A DNA stretch of 64,000 bases from Conus ventricosus (lineage: Eukaryota > Mollusca > Gastropoda > Neogastropoda > Conidae), in contig CM031603.1 of the NCBI GenBank assembly GCA_018398815.1, positions 6,425,111 to 6,489,110 on the forward strand, written 5' to 3'. Under the pieces are notes generated by a model. That model was not told the origin of the DNA and did no database searches. It saw only the letters and a list, made by a program, of their open reading frames with translations. The position numbers and the translations under genes were made by a program. This document shows, piece after piece, positions 60,562 to 63,274 of this stretch (the stretch's first letter is position 1; every line of letters starts with the position of its first letter).

Positions 60562-61181
60562 TGTGTGCTTTGAGTTAGAATTAATATTTTATCATGCTTC
60601 TGTAAAATATGCTTCGGGCTCTTGCGAGGTAAAGCACTCTATAAATATCCTTTTACATTACATTACATATACTGTACAACAGCGCAAGTGACACTGACTT
60701 GCAAAATGTTGCTATTCTTTAGGTAATACTCTGCAAGCGTCCATTGAACAGATACATTTTCACTGTTGACTTAAATGCCAGACAGTTAGGAGCAGAACAC
60801 AGCTTGAAAGGGAGTGAATTCCAGAGTGCTACTGCAGAATGTGAGAATGCCTCAGAGCCATGTTGCTTTTGGTTACAAGACAAATTTGAAACATGCAGTC
60901 ATCATAGAAAGAACAAAGGGAATGGGCAAGAATGACTCCCAACAACTTGACATTATAATGTATTCAACATAAACAGGTCACAATCTTTGCAGACAGTTTT
61001 CAACTGACTGCACGTTGGTAACAAATGTTAAGGCATCAGAGCTCTCTCTGAGCCAAGCACAGACCTTGCGTTCCTTGCCATGAGGTAAGTGCAGAAGAAA
61101 ATCTTTCAGCTTCTCTATGGCCTGCGACAACTTCTCTGATCTTTTCTTCTTCATCCGGGACTCCTTCAGCAGTTCCTGCAT
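6038..61181 (-). CDS. NOL6: NOL6 (nucleolar protein 6 / Nrap), 21 exons recovered, 5' end missing
   Basis: Gene-level entry; exons are listed separately. NOL6/Nrap (yeast Utp22) is a nucleolar component of the small-subunit processome and acts in 18S rRNA maturation; the family is built of six Nrap domains derived from nucleotidyltransferase-like folds. Family signatures are seen in the right order: [111 protein letters not shown] and [17 protein letters not shown]. Recovered exons sum to about 1,006 codons, against about 1,150 residues in vertebrate orthologues. The N-terminal tail and one internal segment are not found. Defects (a duplicated exon, a TGA, three one-base phase problems) are listed separately. 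Almost all intron sequence is repeats. Confidence 0.95.
6164..7292. other. NOL6 last intron
   Basis: Mostly unique sequence. The string ctaggcctgatcaaaacg occurs here (about 6239) and again downstream of the gene (about 5922). A GA tract occupies 7218-7265, next to the donor of exon t. Confidence 0.6.
7293..7394 (-). CDS. NOL6: NOL6 exon t, domain 6
   Basis: 102 bp, 34 codons, phase 0 at both ends: [19 protein letters not shown], then [15 protein letters not shown]. It matches the YGD.A.FF.D..GG..I...W.P signature near the C terminus. Acceptor TTTGCAG, donor GTACTG. Confidence 0.97.
9011..9217 (-). CDS. NOL6: NOL6 exon s, domain 6
   Basis: 207 bp, 69 codons, phase 0 at both ends. It begins [19 protein letters not shown] and ends [10 protein letters not shown], matching the signature [12 protein letters not shown] and the PP...L.EL segment of Nrap domain 6. 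Acceptor ACTCAG, donor GTCAGT. Confidence 0.97.
9278..9425. repeat. GT microsatellite
   Basis: Broken (GT)n tract about 60 bp upstream (gene sense) of exon s. Confidence 0.9.
9545..11035. repeat. Minisatellite, about 33-45 bp unit, interrupted by a MITE
   Basis: Units share cagttccaggtaaaacccag with variable spacers (acatacctgcc). A tighter 33-bp subarray occupies 10500-10715. A TIR element (9868-10242) has inserted inside. The array ends 28 bp from the donor of NOL6 exon r. Confidence 0.9.
9868..10242. mobile_element. MITE with gacctgtttaccc termini
   Basis: Begins gacctgtttaccc and ends gggtaaacaggtc, the same terminal inverted repeat as the larger hAT-like elements at 13733-15082 and 21668-22925. 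It contains no intact coding sequence and interrupts the minisatellite. Confidence 0.75.
11063..11181 (-). CDS. NOL6: NOL6 exon r
   Basis: 119 bp, two leading bases and 39 codons, [19 protein letters not shown] to SQPESQWK. It corresponds to the weakly conserved helix before FRPPLDVYD. Acceptor TAAGCAG, donor GTAACA. Phase fits the preceding exon even though a segment appears to be missing between them. Confidence 0.85.
11743..12155. mobile_element. MITE-like element with CATACCTGCCAAC termini
   Basis: Starts catacctgccaac and ends gctggcagctatg, imperfect inverted repeats. It occupies much of the intron in which a conserved NOL6 segment is expected but missing. Confidence 0.55.
12313..12371 (-). 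CDS. NOL6: NOL6 exon q
   Basis: 59 bp: one leading base, 19 codons, one trailing base, [19 protein letters not shown]. It matches the P..GFLRFL.LVS..DWK block. Acceptor CTTGCAG, donor GTCAGT. After this exon, orthologues have about 45 residues (PL.VNLN through LP.M.I.TP) that I cannot find in the following intron. Confidence 0.92.
12480..12655. repeat. CA microsatellite
   Basis: Interrupted (CA)n with GCGTACACG motifs; ends 18 bp from the donor of NOL6 exon p. Confidence 0.95.
12674..12824 (-). CDS. NOL6: NOL6 exon p, domain 5
   Basis: 151 bp as read: one leading base then [19 protein letters not shown] to LSPSLPR. It matches the HP.F....RL.KRW...Q block. Acceptor TTCAG. As written, the donor AGG|GTGAGT leaves the wrong phase; one G fewer gives the consensus CAG|GTGAGT and the two trailing bases that the next exon needs. 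A CA/GT tract lies 18 bp beyond the donor. Confidence 0.93.
13733..15082 (-). mobile_element. hAT-like DNA transposon relic inserted in a SINE-like repeat
   Basis: Terminal inverted repeats gacctgtttaccc / gggtaaacaggtc, flanked by the 8-bp duplication GCTTTACA (13725-13732 and 15083-15090). The paralogous repeat at 4815-4905 shows the uninterrupted site with a single GCTTTACA. Eight-base target duplications are characteristic of the hAT superfamily. Minus-strand coding remnants include a BED-type finger. Confidence 0.85.
14391..14833 (-). pseudogene. N-terminal fragment of a hAT transposase with BED-type zinc finger
   Basis: Two minus-strand pieces in different frames. The first (from 14833) contains [17 protein letters not shown]. 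After a run of ten A the second reads [19 protein letters not shown] followed by a finger of form C-x2-C-x16-H-x5-H. No catalytic domain is present. BED fingers are typical of hAT transposase N termini and bind DNA ends. Confidence 0.75.
15090..16069. other. Intron stretch, GC-richer, no gene recognised
   Basis: Contains short inverted pieces (for example gagtcgtccaaaattgacga and cgcggcacgtatttcctg) but no recognisable protein. Possibly another decayed DNA transposon; not resolved. Confidence 0.4.
16070..16199 (-). mobile_element. tRNA-derived SINE
   Basis: On the minus strand the head reads GGTGGCAAAGTGGTTATG (A-box-like) and, about 30 bases on, GGCTTCGAGCC (B-box-like), spaced as in a tRNA promoter. 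It is followed by CCATCGGATGGGGAC, a motif common in animal tRNA-SINE bodies. It is not a functional tRNA: no clean cloverleaf is evident. Confidence 0.65.
16770..16912. repeat. CA microsatellite
   Basis: Interrupted (CA)n directly flanking the element at 16928-19105. Confidence 0.95.
16928..19105 (-). mobile_element. hAT-like DNA transposon relic with ggtgaaac termini
   Basis: Starts ggtgaaac and ends gtttcacc, flanked by catgcatg / catgcata (7 of 8 matching, hAT-sized). Subterminal gggtccaggggccg recalls similar G-rich ends of elements at 29042, 32923 and 39915. The only coding remnant is a zinc-finger piece at 18611-18919. Confidence 0.7.
18611..18919 (-). pseudogene. Zinc-finger N-terminal piece of a transposase
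   Basis: 103 codons including [16 protein letters not shown] and a finger [17 protein letters not shown] with following histidines ([11 protein letters not shown]). The NKW.W.W motif recurs in the element at 39915-42437, so both come from one transposon family. No catalytic domain. Confidence 0.65.
19193..19356 (-). CDS. NOL6: NOL6 exon o, domain 5
   Basis: 164 bp, 54 codons plus 2 bases, [20 protein letters not shown] through LPEMTTLLQ. It matches the GF.FR.....REP..L......PEG...L.DT block. Acceptor GTTACAG, donor GTAAGG. A 30-bp minisatellite begins within 20 bp of the acceptor. Confidence 0.95.
19374..19830. repeat. Minisatellite, 30 bp, about 15 copies
   Basis: Unit tgggatactttccaggcagt plus gatacaaaac. 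It is open in several frames because 30 is a multiple of three, so long apparent reading frames here are not genes. Starts 18 bp from the acceptor of NOL6 exon o. Confidence 0.97.
20085..21175. repeat. Minisatellite, about 37 bp, nearly 30 copies
   Basis: Unit catccatgatctgtcaatg plus tctttgtggacagagaca, with more degenerate copies at the low-coordinate end. Confidence 0.97.
21253..21471 (-). CDS. Candidate small secreted peptide, unrecognised
   Basis: 72 codons on the same strand as NOL6, inside its intron. It opens [19 protein letters not shown], a classical hydrophobic signal-peptide profile, followed by an acidic spacer ([14 protein letters not shown]) and four cysteines (C..., C-x-C, C) in the last 33 residues. 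The start context GCAATGG is favourable, and an ATATAG box lies about 30 bases upstream. No family is recognised, and it may be chance or one exon of a split gene. Function unknown. Confidence 0.3.
   Translation of the reverse strand: MATLLLLCLLLVCFLHAALRTSLAPRPEEHQSDTDKDDEICSLYDFTHSLGSGLIVKCMCVNHSACILYVHA
21668..22925. mobile_element. DNA transposon relic of the cagacctgtttacc family
   Basis: Begins cagacctgttta and ends ggggaaaacaggtttg, a diverged copy of the termini at 13733-15082. No recognisable transposase; no clear target duplication. Confidence 0.55.
22930..23460. repeat. Minisatellite, about 62 bp, 8-9 copies, contains splice donor copies
   Basis: The unit includes the end of NOL6 exon n and its donor. 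On the minus strand, CAG|GTAAGT-like sites occur at about 23093, 23153, 23213, 23273, 23333 and 23393 before the true donor at 23459. Flanking unit text: ctccacatggacttacctgt. Confidence 0.92.
23461..23613 (-). CDS. NOL6: NOL6 exon n, contains a one-base homopolymer insertion
   Basis: 153 bp. It begins [17 protein letters not shown], a near-perfect match to the LEGSGQWP signature, then [12 protein letters not shown]. At a run of six A (plus strand T-run 23518-23523) the frame shifts; with one A fewer it continues [19 protein letters not shown] and joins the next exon in phase 0. The donor GTAAGT lies at the edge of a 62-bp minisatellite built from this exon-intron boundary. A 19-bp tandem repeat duplicates the acceptor. 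Confidence 0.92.
23612..23650. repeat. 19-bp tandem duplication of the exon n acceptor
   Basis: The string catcactgaaagcaacaca occurs twice in a row, placing two identical CTTTCAG acceptors 19 bases apart. Use of the distal one shifts the frame. Confidence 0.85.
23727..24015. repeat. Degenerate short repeats
   Basis: Three or four copies around taattcagacctgtt with ccccctcaga, then three 25-bp copies around acattccactgacctttta. Confidence 0.65.
24016..24526. other. Intron stretch, no gene recognised
   Basis: Unique sequence; short open frames on both strands show no family features. Confidence 0.4.
24531..25386 (-). mobile_element. Possible piggyBac-type remnant
   Basis: TTAA at both ends (24527-24530, 25387-25390). 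The right end reads, inward, CCCTGGTTGTCGCGAC; the left-end match is weak. A 46-codon minus-strand peptide starting [11 protein letters not shown], with acidic [13 protein letters not shown], lies just inside the right end. Tentative. Confidence 0.3.
25618..25711 (-). CDS. NOL6: NOL6 exon m
   Basis: 94 bp, 31 codons plus one base, [10 protein letters not shown] to LYTPAMT. It matches the VFP segment and the PMTVVC joint of orthologues: the trailing G plus TG of the next exon make Val in AMTVMCSLEG. Acceptor AAACAG, donor GTGAGT. Confidence 0.93.
25750..26091. repeat. GA/CT microsatellites filling a short intron
   Basis: Two long (GA)n blocks (25752-25925 and 25965-26091) make up most of the 388-bp intron between exons l and m; on the transcribed strand this is (CU)n. 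Confidence 0.95.
26100..26373 (-). CDS. NOL6: NOL6 exon l, domain 4/5
   Basis: 274 bp, one leading base and 91 codons, [10 protein letters not shown] to VFRFSE. It includes a charged low-complexity stretch ([14 protein letters not shown]) and the conserved LSK.LR.L..LPL.V..V.G..P..R..E segment. Acceptor GTCCTAG; the donor GTGATT is followed within 10 bases by a CT-repeat intron. Confidence 0.95.
26385..26865. repeat. Minisatellite, about 30 bp, about 15 copies
   Basis: Unit aagtacagggtgaaaggtaa plus ctgttcaat, changing to tagagtgacaggtacttgtt near 26720-26840. Begins within 30 bp of the acceptor of exon l. Confidence 0.95.
26870..27640. other. Intron stretch, no gene recognised
   Basis: Unique AT-rich sequence with a C-run (27448-27463). 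Confidence 0.45.
27646..28682 (+). mobile_element. piggyBac-type element relic
   Basis: TTAA target duplications (27642-27645, 28683-28686) and inverted termini ctcttgacttcc / ggaagtcaagag. The plus-strand coding remnant reads [12 protein letters not shown] and, after a T-run frameshift, [18 protein letters not shown], an acidic N terminus of the kind found in piggyBac transposases. The catalytic part is absent. Confidence 0.75.
28798..28949 (-). CDS. NOL6: NOL6 exon k, domain 4
   Basis: 152 bp, 50 codons plus 2 bases. It encodes [20 protein letters not shown] and ISEAVVWAF, then [12 protein letters not shown], an unmistakable match to the FWG..SELRRF.DG.I.EAVVW signature. Acceptor TTCTAG, donor GTGAGT; the trailing CG plus A from the next exon make Arg. 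Confidence 0.96.
29042..30297 (-). mobile_element. Internally deleted hAT element
   Basis: Inverted termini cagtgttgattctag / ctagaatcaacactg, with TAAACG directly outside both ends. G/C-rich subterminal blocks. Coding remnants of both transposase ends are fused with the middle missing (next entry). A CA tract (29232-29272) lies inside. Confidence 0.85.
29597..30149 (-). pseudogene. hAT transposase remnant: N-terminal piece plus C-terminal dimerisation domain
   Basis: Minus strand. N-terminal frame (29775-30149) contains [18 protein letters not shown] and a Glu/Asp-rich tail. The overlapping C-terminal frame (29597-29926) reads [19 protein letters not shown] and [12 protein letters not shown], the conserved hAT family dimerisation region (CERGFS..N.IK...RN.L). 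The DDE catalytic core between them is deleted, so the element is non-autonomous. Confidence 0.85.
30362..31242. mobile_element. Possible element bounded by inverted ttatccccgcttggtg
   Basis: ttatccccgcttggtgtgat at 30362 is mirrored by atcatgccaagtggggataa at 31221 (about 20 of 23 bases). A 39-bp minisatellite (30735-31010, unit catgcttagagggtctgttt) lies inside. A related direct copy of the end is at 31871. Confidence 0.4.
30735..31010. repeat. Minisatellite, about 39 bp, 7 copies
   Basis: Unit catgcttagagggtctgttt plus tgagaatccatggttgcaa. Confidence 0.92.
31500..31665. repeat. Interspersed repeat shared with 39663-39822
   Basis: Both copies carry gtagattgacaggtaggt and a downstream tacctgtcca in the same order and orientation, with about 75-80 percent similarity by eye. 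Confidence 0.6.
32045..32628. repeat. Minisatellite, about 59 bp, about 10 copies, contains splice donor copies
   Basis: Unit ccccctcacctccgggttaa plus ctggaccacc and ccctgtcctttcactcctac. On the minus strand each unit has GGAG|GTGAGGG followed by GTAGGAGTGAAAGGACAG, the same as the true donor context of exon j (AGAG|GTGATGGGATAGGAG). Confidence 0.93.
32629..32742 (-). CDS. NOL6: NOL6 exon j, domain 3/4 junction
   Basis: 114 bp, 38 codons, phase 0 at both ends, [10 protein letters not shown] through [10 protein letters not shown]. It matches the W........V.L.L....A...L.RGP.A family block. Acceptor GTCGGCAG, donor GTGATG. The exon is sandwiched between a 59-bp minisatellite that contains copies of its donor and a 41-bp minisatellite on the acceptor side. 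Confidence 0.92.
32755..32922. repeat. Minisatellite, 41 bp, 4 copies
   Basis: Unit acacagagcaaagtgacact plus tcatttaacacaccacacaaa; begins about 15 bp from the acceptor of exon j and abuts the element at 32923. Confidence 0.93.
34081..34345. mobile_element. MITE with about 75-bp terminal inverted repeats
   Basis: tgtcgcggtcaaatttgttg opens the left arm (34081-34156); the right arm (34269-34345) is its reverse complement ending caaatttgaccgcgaca. Arms match almost perfectly and include tgacgtcattt (CRE-like). The copy sits in poly-G, with about 40 G on one side and a short G-run on the other, so the target site was G-rich. Confidence 0.9.
34429..34833 (-). pseudogene. Zinc-finger N-terminal piece of a hAT-like transposase
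   Basis: 135 codons. Contains a finger of form C-x2-C-x16-H-x5-H ([16 protein letters not shown], then H and KH). It is the only coding remnant of the surrounding element and ends in a GA-tract. Confidence 0.65.
35225..36474. other. Intron stretch, no gene recognised
   Basis: Unique sequence with short CA, C and G runs (35503-35520, 36030-36048). No protein family recognised. Confidence 0.45.
36475..36930 (+). mobile_element. piggyBac-like fragment, inverted copy of 42541-42990
   Basis: From aaaaacgcgagtcgatacgt to ttgccgatggttttc it mirrors the minus strand of 42541-42990. It encodes [19 protein letters not shown] and, one frame over, [17 protein letters not shown], an acidic leader like piggyBac transposase N termini. 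Truncated on both sides. Confidence 0.6.
37142..38711 (-). mobile_element. hAT element relic with CAGGGCTCCCA termini
   Basis: Inverted termini cagggctccca / tgggagccctg, flanked by CTTTCAT on both sides (37135-37141 and 38712-38718). A GT tract is inside (37405-37470). It carries the N-terminal transposase piece at 37792-38346. Confidence 0.88.
37792..38346 (-). pseudogene. N-terminal region of a hAT transposase (ZNF862-like finger)
   Basis: 185 codons: basic start, then [20 protein letters not shown] and, about 40 residues on, [10 protein letters not shown], a TTF-type finger as in the ZNF862/C17orf113-like domesticated hAT proteins. The catalytic domain is absent from the element, so this is a truncated non-autonomous copy. 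Confidence 0.8.
38856..39036 (-). CDS. NOL6: NOL6 exon i, domain 3
   Basis: 181 bp, one leading base and 60 codons, ending at CCC GTG before GTAGGT. It contains [27 protein letters not shown] and [10 protein letters not shown], matching the LLE.GLG.R......P block of NOL6. The acceptor is TTGGACAG. A 64-bp minisatellite starts a few tens of bases upstream. Confidence 0.92.
39070..39612. repeat. Minisatellite, about 64 bp, 9 copies
   Basis: Unit aacaactgtcatcaagaatg plus tggagtctttttccc and agctcttcacgcttcacaga. Starts about 35 bp upstream (gene sense) of the acceptor of exon i. Confidence 0.95.
40249..41327. mobile_element. Tc1/mariner/pogo-type element, nested
   Basis: Inverted termini ccgtaaagttcgg / ccgaactttacgg directly flanked by TA (40247-40248, 41328-41329), the target of the Tc1/mariner/pogo superfamily. 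Subterminal repeats of ataagccgcac occur at both ends. It contains an 81-codon frame (40681-40923) that I do not recognise and no DDE transposase, so it is non-autonomous. Confidence 0.85.
41563..41609. repeat. CA microsatellite
   Basis: (CA)n of about 47 bp inside the element at 39915-42437. Confidence 0.95.
42514..43175 (-). mobile_element. piggyBac-type element relic
   Basis: TTAA at 42510-42513 and 43176-43179; the inward right end is CCCTCTTGACAGG and the left end CCGTCTTTAG. Its interior (42541-42990) is the inverted sister of 36475-36930 with the same acidic N-terminal coding remnant. Confidence 0.65.
43380..43485 (-). CDS. NOL6: NOL6 exon h, domain 3
   Basis: 106 bp: 2 leading bases, 34 codons, 2 trailing bases. 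It encodes [13 protein letters not shown], then [10 protein letters not shown], matching the EA.LS...LD and F..L.MTP blocks. The acceptor GTGTGTGACAG is itself part of the adjoining minisatellite unit; the donor is GTGAGT. Confidence 0.9.
43486..44075. repeat. Minisatellite, about 40 bp, about 14 copies, contains splice acceptor copies
   Basis: Unit acctgtcacacacaggacac plus atggcactgaatccatcaac. On the minus strand each unit carries TGTGTGTGACAG|G, identical to the acceptor of NOL6 exon h, and the array is open in the exon's frame. Confidence 0.97.
44076..44890. repeat. Minisatellite, about 35 bp, more than 20 copies
   Basis: Unit acacctgtcacacatggcag plus tcaatctaccaac, a relative of the neighbouring 40-bp unit (shared acctgtcacaca). 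Confidence 0.97.
45038..45201 (-). CDS. NOL6: NOL6 exon g, domains 2/3
   Basis: 164 bp; 2 leading bases, then [10 protein letters not shown] through [17 protein letters not shown] to LYSR. It matches the F.VVFLD.SG..NL.A.. block. Acceptor CCTCCAG. The donor reads AGCAGA|GTAAGT and leaves phase 0, whereas the next exon needs one extra base; a missing G in a GG pair (CAGAG|GTAAGT) would repair this and restore the usual residue spacing. Confidence 0.9.
45612..45815. repeat. Minisatellite, 24 bp, about 9 copies
   Basis: Unit cctggaacacacagggaacc plus tgcc; a multiple of three, hence open in several frames without being a gene. Confidence 0.95.
45850..46875. repeat. Minisatellite, 33 bp, about 30 copies, many one-base gaps
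   Basis: Unit ttaattggtggtttgcctca plus tggtgacatggca. Many copies lack one or two bases, mostly in double letters (gacatgcatt, tcatgtgac). Confidence 0.95.
47017..47137 (-). CDS. NOL6: NOL6 exon f, Nrap domain 2
   Basis: 121 bp, 40 codons plus one base, acceptor TTTCAG and donor GTGAGT. It begins [12 protein letters not shown] and continues [14 protein letters not shown], matching the GFG.F.GF..SML and M.GYQVLR blocks of NOL6. Phase agrees with both neighbours. Confidence 0.93.
47860..48655. repeat. Minisatellite, about 68 bp, about 11 copies
   Basis: Unit ctgatcaactctcacatcat plus ctaaggacactggtctactt and aggacacttcttccctttga. Several single-base gaps as in the array at 45850. Confidence 0.95.
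48945..49195. repeat. Minisatellite, 42 bp, 6 copies
   Basis: Unit acacatttgagaaccctgtt plus catgtatggaaagacctaagg; preceded by a poly-C/poly-A run (48869-48905). Confidence 0.95.
49619..49757. repeat. Tandem duplication, about 65-75 bp
   Basis: aaaccaacacccttcaacag through atgatatggccctcag occurs twice; the second copy has a small TTATTATAA insertion. Confidence 0.85.
49798..51748. repeat. Direct segmental duplication, copy 1
   Basis: From ctttgacatgaacatatttt to ttcatcctcagaa, the same as 52920-54863 with a few substitutions and single-base indels. Includes NOL6 exon e, a 31-bp minisatellite (50380-50810) and a GA tract (51230-51420). Confidence 0.97.
50199..50338 (-). CDS. NOL6: NOL6 exon e, first copy of the duplicated exon
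   Basis: 140 bp: 2 leading bases and 46 codons, ending phase 0 at GAG CTT GAT GTG before GTCAGT. The motif [11 protein letters not shown] is the conserved LLK.WLRQREL helix at the domain 1/2 junction. A 31-bp minisatellite begins about 40 bp upstream of the acceptor. See 53320-53459 for the twin. Confidence 0.9.
51749..52919. other. Spacer between the duplication copies
   Basis: Starts with a repeat fragment shared with 4103-4176; the rest is unique sequence with no recognised gene. Confidence 0.6.
52920..54863. repeat. Direct segmental duplication, copy 2
   Basis: About 99 percent identical to 49798-51748 by eye. Includes the second exon e, the 31-bp minisatellite (53497-53928) and a GA tract (54343-54538) of slightly different length. 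Confidence 0.97.
53320..53459 (-). CDS. NOL6: NOL6 exon e, second copy of the duplicated exon
   Basis: 140 bp, identical in coding sequence to 50199-50338 and with the same acceptor and donor (CCCCAG; GTCAGT). It encodes [17 protein letters not shown] and [13 protein letters not shown]. It lies in the downstream-coordinate copy of a direct duplication of about 1.95 kb. Because 140 is not a multiple of three, splicing in both copies would break the frame; only one can be used per transcript. It may be a true duplicate or an assembly artefact. Confidence 0.75.
55070..57491 (-). mobile_element. piggyBac element relic
   Basis: TTAA duplications (55066-55069, 57492-57495) and 13-bp termini ccccttgactgcc / ggcagtcaacggg (12 of 13). 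Coding remnants are on the minus strand (next entry). CA tracts (56370-56700) have expanded where the catalytic region should begin. Confidence 0.85.
56700..57240 (-). pseudogene. piggyBac transposase N-terminal remnant
   Basis: Minus strand pieces in order: [19 protein letters not shown] (acidic leader), a Ser/Arg-rich linker ([13 protein letters not shown]), then [14 protein letters not shown] and MDFVELF, matching the F.G.PGI......P.DFF.LF entry of the piggyBac DDE domain (as in PGBD4). Frameshifts separate the pieces, and the catalytic aspartates are not present. Confidence 0.75.
57566..57709 (-). CDS. NOL6: NOL6 exon d, Nrap domain 1
   Basis: 144 bp, 47 full codons plus 2 leading and 1 trailing bases. 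Acceptor CCAACAG and donor GTACGT. It encodes [14 protein letters not shown], then [18 protein letters not shown], the diagnostic RF....NNVR motif of the family. The single trailing base joins the exon at 50199 (or its copy at 53320) to make a Val codon before YNTSILQD. Confidence 0.93.
57730..58072. repeat. GT microsatellite
   Basis: Interrupted (GT)n with a GAGT block; begins about 20 bp from the acceptor of exon d. Its long open frames are artefacts of the dinucleotide. Confidence 0.97.
58599..58764 (-). CDS. NOL6: NOL6 exon c, Nrap domain 1, contains an in-frame TGA
   Basis: 166 bp; begins [13 protein letters not shown] after acceptor CTTCCAAG and continues with [13 protein letters not shown], a strong match to the KD.LN.RY..KRALYL block of the family. 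Reading ends at TGA (58606-58608) after NIYKPLLF, 7 bases before the best donor (GTGAGA, 58593-58598). Using that donor gives exactly the phase needed by the next exon, so the stop looks like a point change or error inside a real exon. Confidence 0.82.
58765..59671. other. NOL6 intron b-c
   Basis: Unique AT-rich sequence; short repeats of cacatctagtca near 59445-59500. No gene recognised. Confidence 0.6.
59672..59836 (-). CDS. NOL6: NOL6 exon b, start of Nrap domain 1
   Basis: 55 codons, phase 0 at both ends, beginning [10 protein letters not shown] and ending DIFLEMPK. It corresponds to the family segment with the WL..V.VP motif, the KG.F.FL.P block and the strand ending in MP(K/R). The acceptor is taken as GGTCAG because it keeps phase 0 with the exon upstream; the donor is GTATCA. 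Confidence 0.88.
60505..60565. repeat. GT microsatellite
   Basis: (GT)n preceded by an AT-rich palindromic run (atatatata). Confidence 0.95.
60625..60935 (-). repeat. SINE-like interspersed repeat, inverted
   Basis: Contains ggtaaagcactctataaata, the reverse of the tatagcgc..gctttaca end seen at 4815 and 13661, followed by a body (gagtgaattccagagtgcta) typical of the same kind of dispersed repeat. Confidence 0.45.
61065..61181 (-). CDS. NOL6: NOL6 exon a (most upstream exon found)
   Basis: 39 codons, phase 0 at both ends, from [10 protein letters not shown] to HGKERK. The acceptor is TTTGCAG; the donor GTCTGT is weak. It matches the basic helical leader that precedes Nrap domain 1 (LLKE.R pattern followed by lysine-rich residues). 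The first residue is probably not the start codon: orthologues have roughly 90 more N-terminal residues, and a good acceptor precedes it. The open frame continues past the donor, but the next exon supplies the conserved WL motif, so splicing is preferred. Confidence 0.8.
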
Positions 61182-62080
61182 CTGCAAATGGTAAAATCCT
61201 GAAACTGTAGTTACTTGTCTTAAAATATATTCATTTATGTGCCCTGAAATCAAGAAATGGACCCTCACAAGTGCAAGATTGGAGAACAACACCGATACCC
61301 AGGTTTACTACAAAAGAATTTGGCTGTAGTGAGATAATAACATAACCAGTGACAAAGGATTAACTTTAAGTCAGTAAGAACAAGAGAAAGGATCAAACTC
61401 TGCATTCTCATTAAACCAGCTACCTGAACTTGCTAAAAAAAAAAAAATAATAATAAAAAAAGAAAAGAACTAGACAAAGTTGATCAGACATTGAATTCTA
61501 GTTTAACCAGATAACTGACCAGTGCTAAAACAATGATCTAAGTGCAGTTCATCAAACGCTGCCTTCTACTCCTAGTTTACCCAGTTACCCAGCTGTGCTA
61601 TAAAAGCATGAACTGGATAAAGCAAATCAGTTACTGGATTTAGGTAACCAGCTTACTGTACTGTGCTTTAAACTGGTCTAAACAAAGTTCATCGCACACT
61701 GGATTCTAGTTTCCCCAGCTAGCTGAACCGTGCAAACTGAATGACCCAGATCAAGTTGATGGGACAGGCTGTGAAAGAAGTCATGGACAAACAGATCCAG
61801 GTCTGCACCTGCACATGCACACGCAGGTTCTCCTTCCTGCTGACTATCCTTCCTGCATCTGCATGGCTCTAACTGGTCAGTCTTGACTGTCCATTCCATA
61901 AAACTTTCCTCTCCAATACTGCCGGCAGGATTTGTTGTTGTTTTTTCCCCCTAAAATCTTGGGTGTCTTGACAAACTAGAACCAGCTTCTCAGACTGCTA
62001 CATCTGCAGGTCTCTTCAGAAACATTTCTGACAAAAATAAAGTTAATAGTACTAATAATAGTGGGTGTGGATTTTGGCAC
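61182..62080. other. Upstream part of NOL6 locus, no exon found
   Basis: Unique sequence with short repeats around gttaccagctg-type strings; I could not identify the N-terminal NOL6 exon here. Confidence 0.4.
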
Positions 62081-62081
62081 C

Positions 62082-62491
<410 letters not shown>

Positions 62492-63086
62492 ATGCCTGTG
62501 TGTGTACATGCTTTATCACTAACCATGTGTATCACTGGAAAGAGAATCAATATTATGCACACACACATACTTAAAATCGCTTACAAAAACTTAATATTGA
62601 ATTGAATATTTTAAGTTATTTATAAAAAAAAATGATTACATAAATCATACTCATACTTAATCACAACAGTGATTTTGACTTAGCACAGTGAAACCTGGTT
62701 GTCACTTACGACCAAAGCCTGCGTGTGTCAGGGAAAATTTATTTTTGTGTCCCGTGATAAGTCAAGTCTATTAATAAATGTTCTAAAATGTCAAGTCTAC
62801 TCTATAATTAAATGGTAATATCATTTCTGATAGCGCTAACTTTACCACATGTTATACTAGTATACCAATTTTGTCATTTTTGTCATTGATACAGCAACTT
62901 GAAAACACTAAATTTGACTCATTCACAGCAACTGACATACAATAACTTCAATTAACAGACTCAACTGTTGTCAAATCAACATCCCAAGTGACAGAACTGA
63001 GAAAAAAAAAAAAAAAAAGACCTGAAAGTCAAGTCTCTTAACGAGTGTAATAAAAACGAAATATCAAGTAAAAAATAAAATAAAAT

Positions 63087-63158
63087 CGAGGGTTGACTGC
63101 CAGAATCCAGTATCTCATATATAGAAGAGAGATACAGGGTTCTGGCAGTGAACCCTCG
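63087..63158. repeat. 30-bp stem-loop (inverted repeat)
   Basis: Arm cgagggttgactgccagaat (63087 onward) pairs with ggttctggcagtgaaccctcg (ends 63158) over 30 bases with three mismatches and a 12-base loop. Could be a microRNA-type hairpin or a fold-back transposon scar. Confidence 0.7.
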
Positions 63159-63274
63159 GACTATGTGTAATCCAATCAGAATCTAGCAAAATCTTCATAT
63201 TTTATACATGTATCAGTCTTCATGATTATGTTCCTGTCCTCGATTTTGAGCCAATCAGCTTGAAGGCATGTAAA

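Noticed and set aside
60978..61064. Extension of NOL6 exon a through its donor ([10 protein letters not shown])
   Set aside because: The next exon already supplies the conserved WL.DV.LP segment in phase, so the extension would duplicate it.
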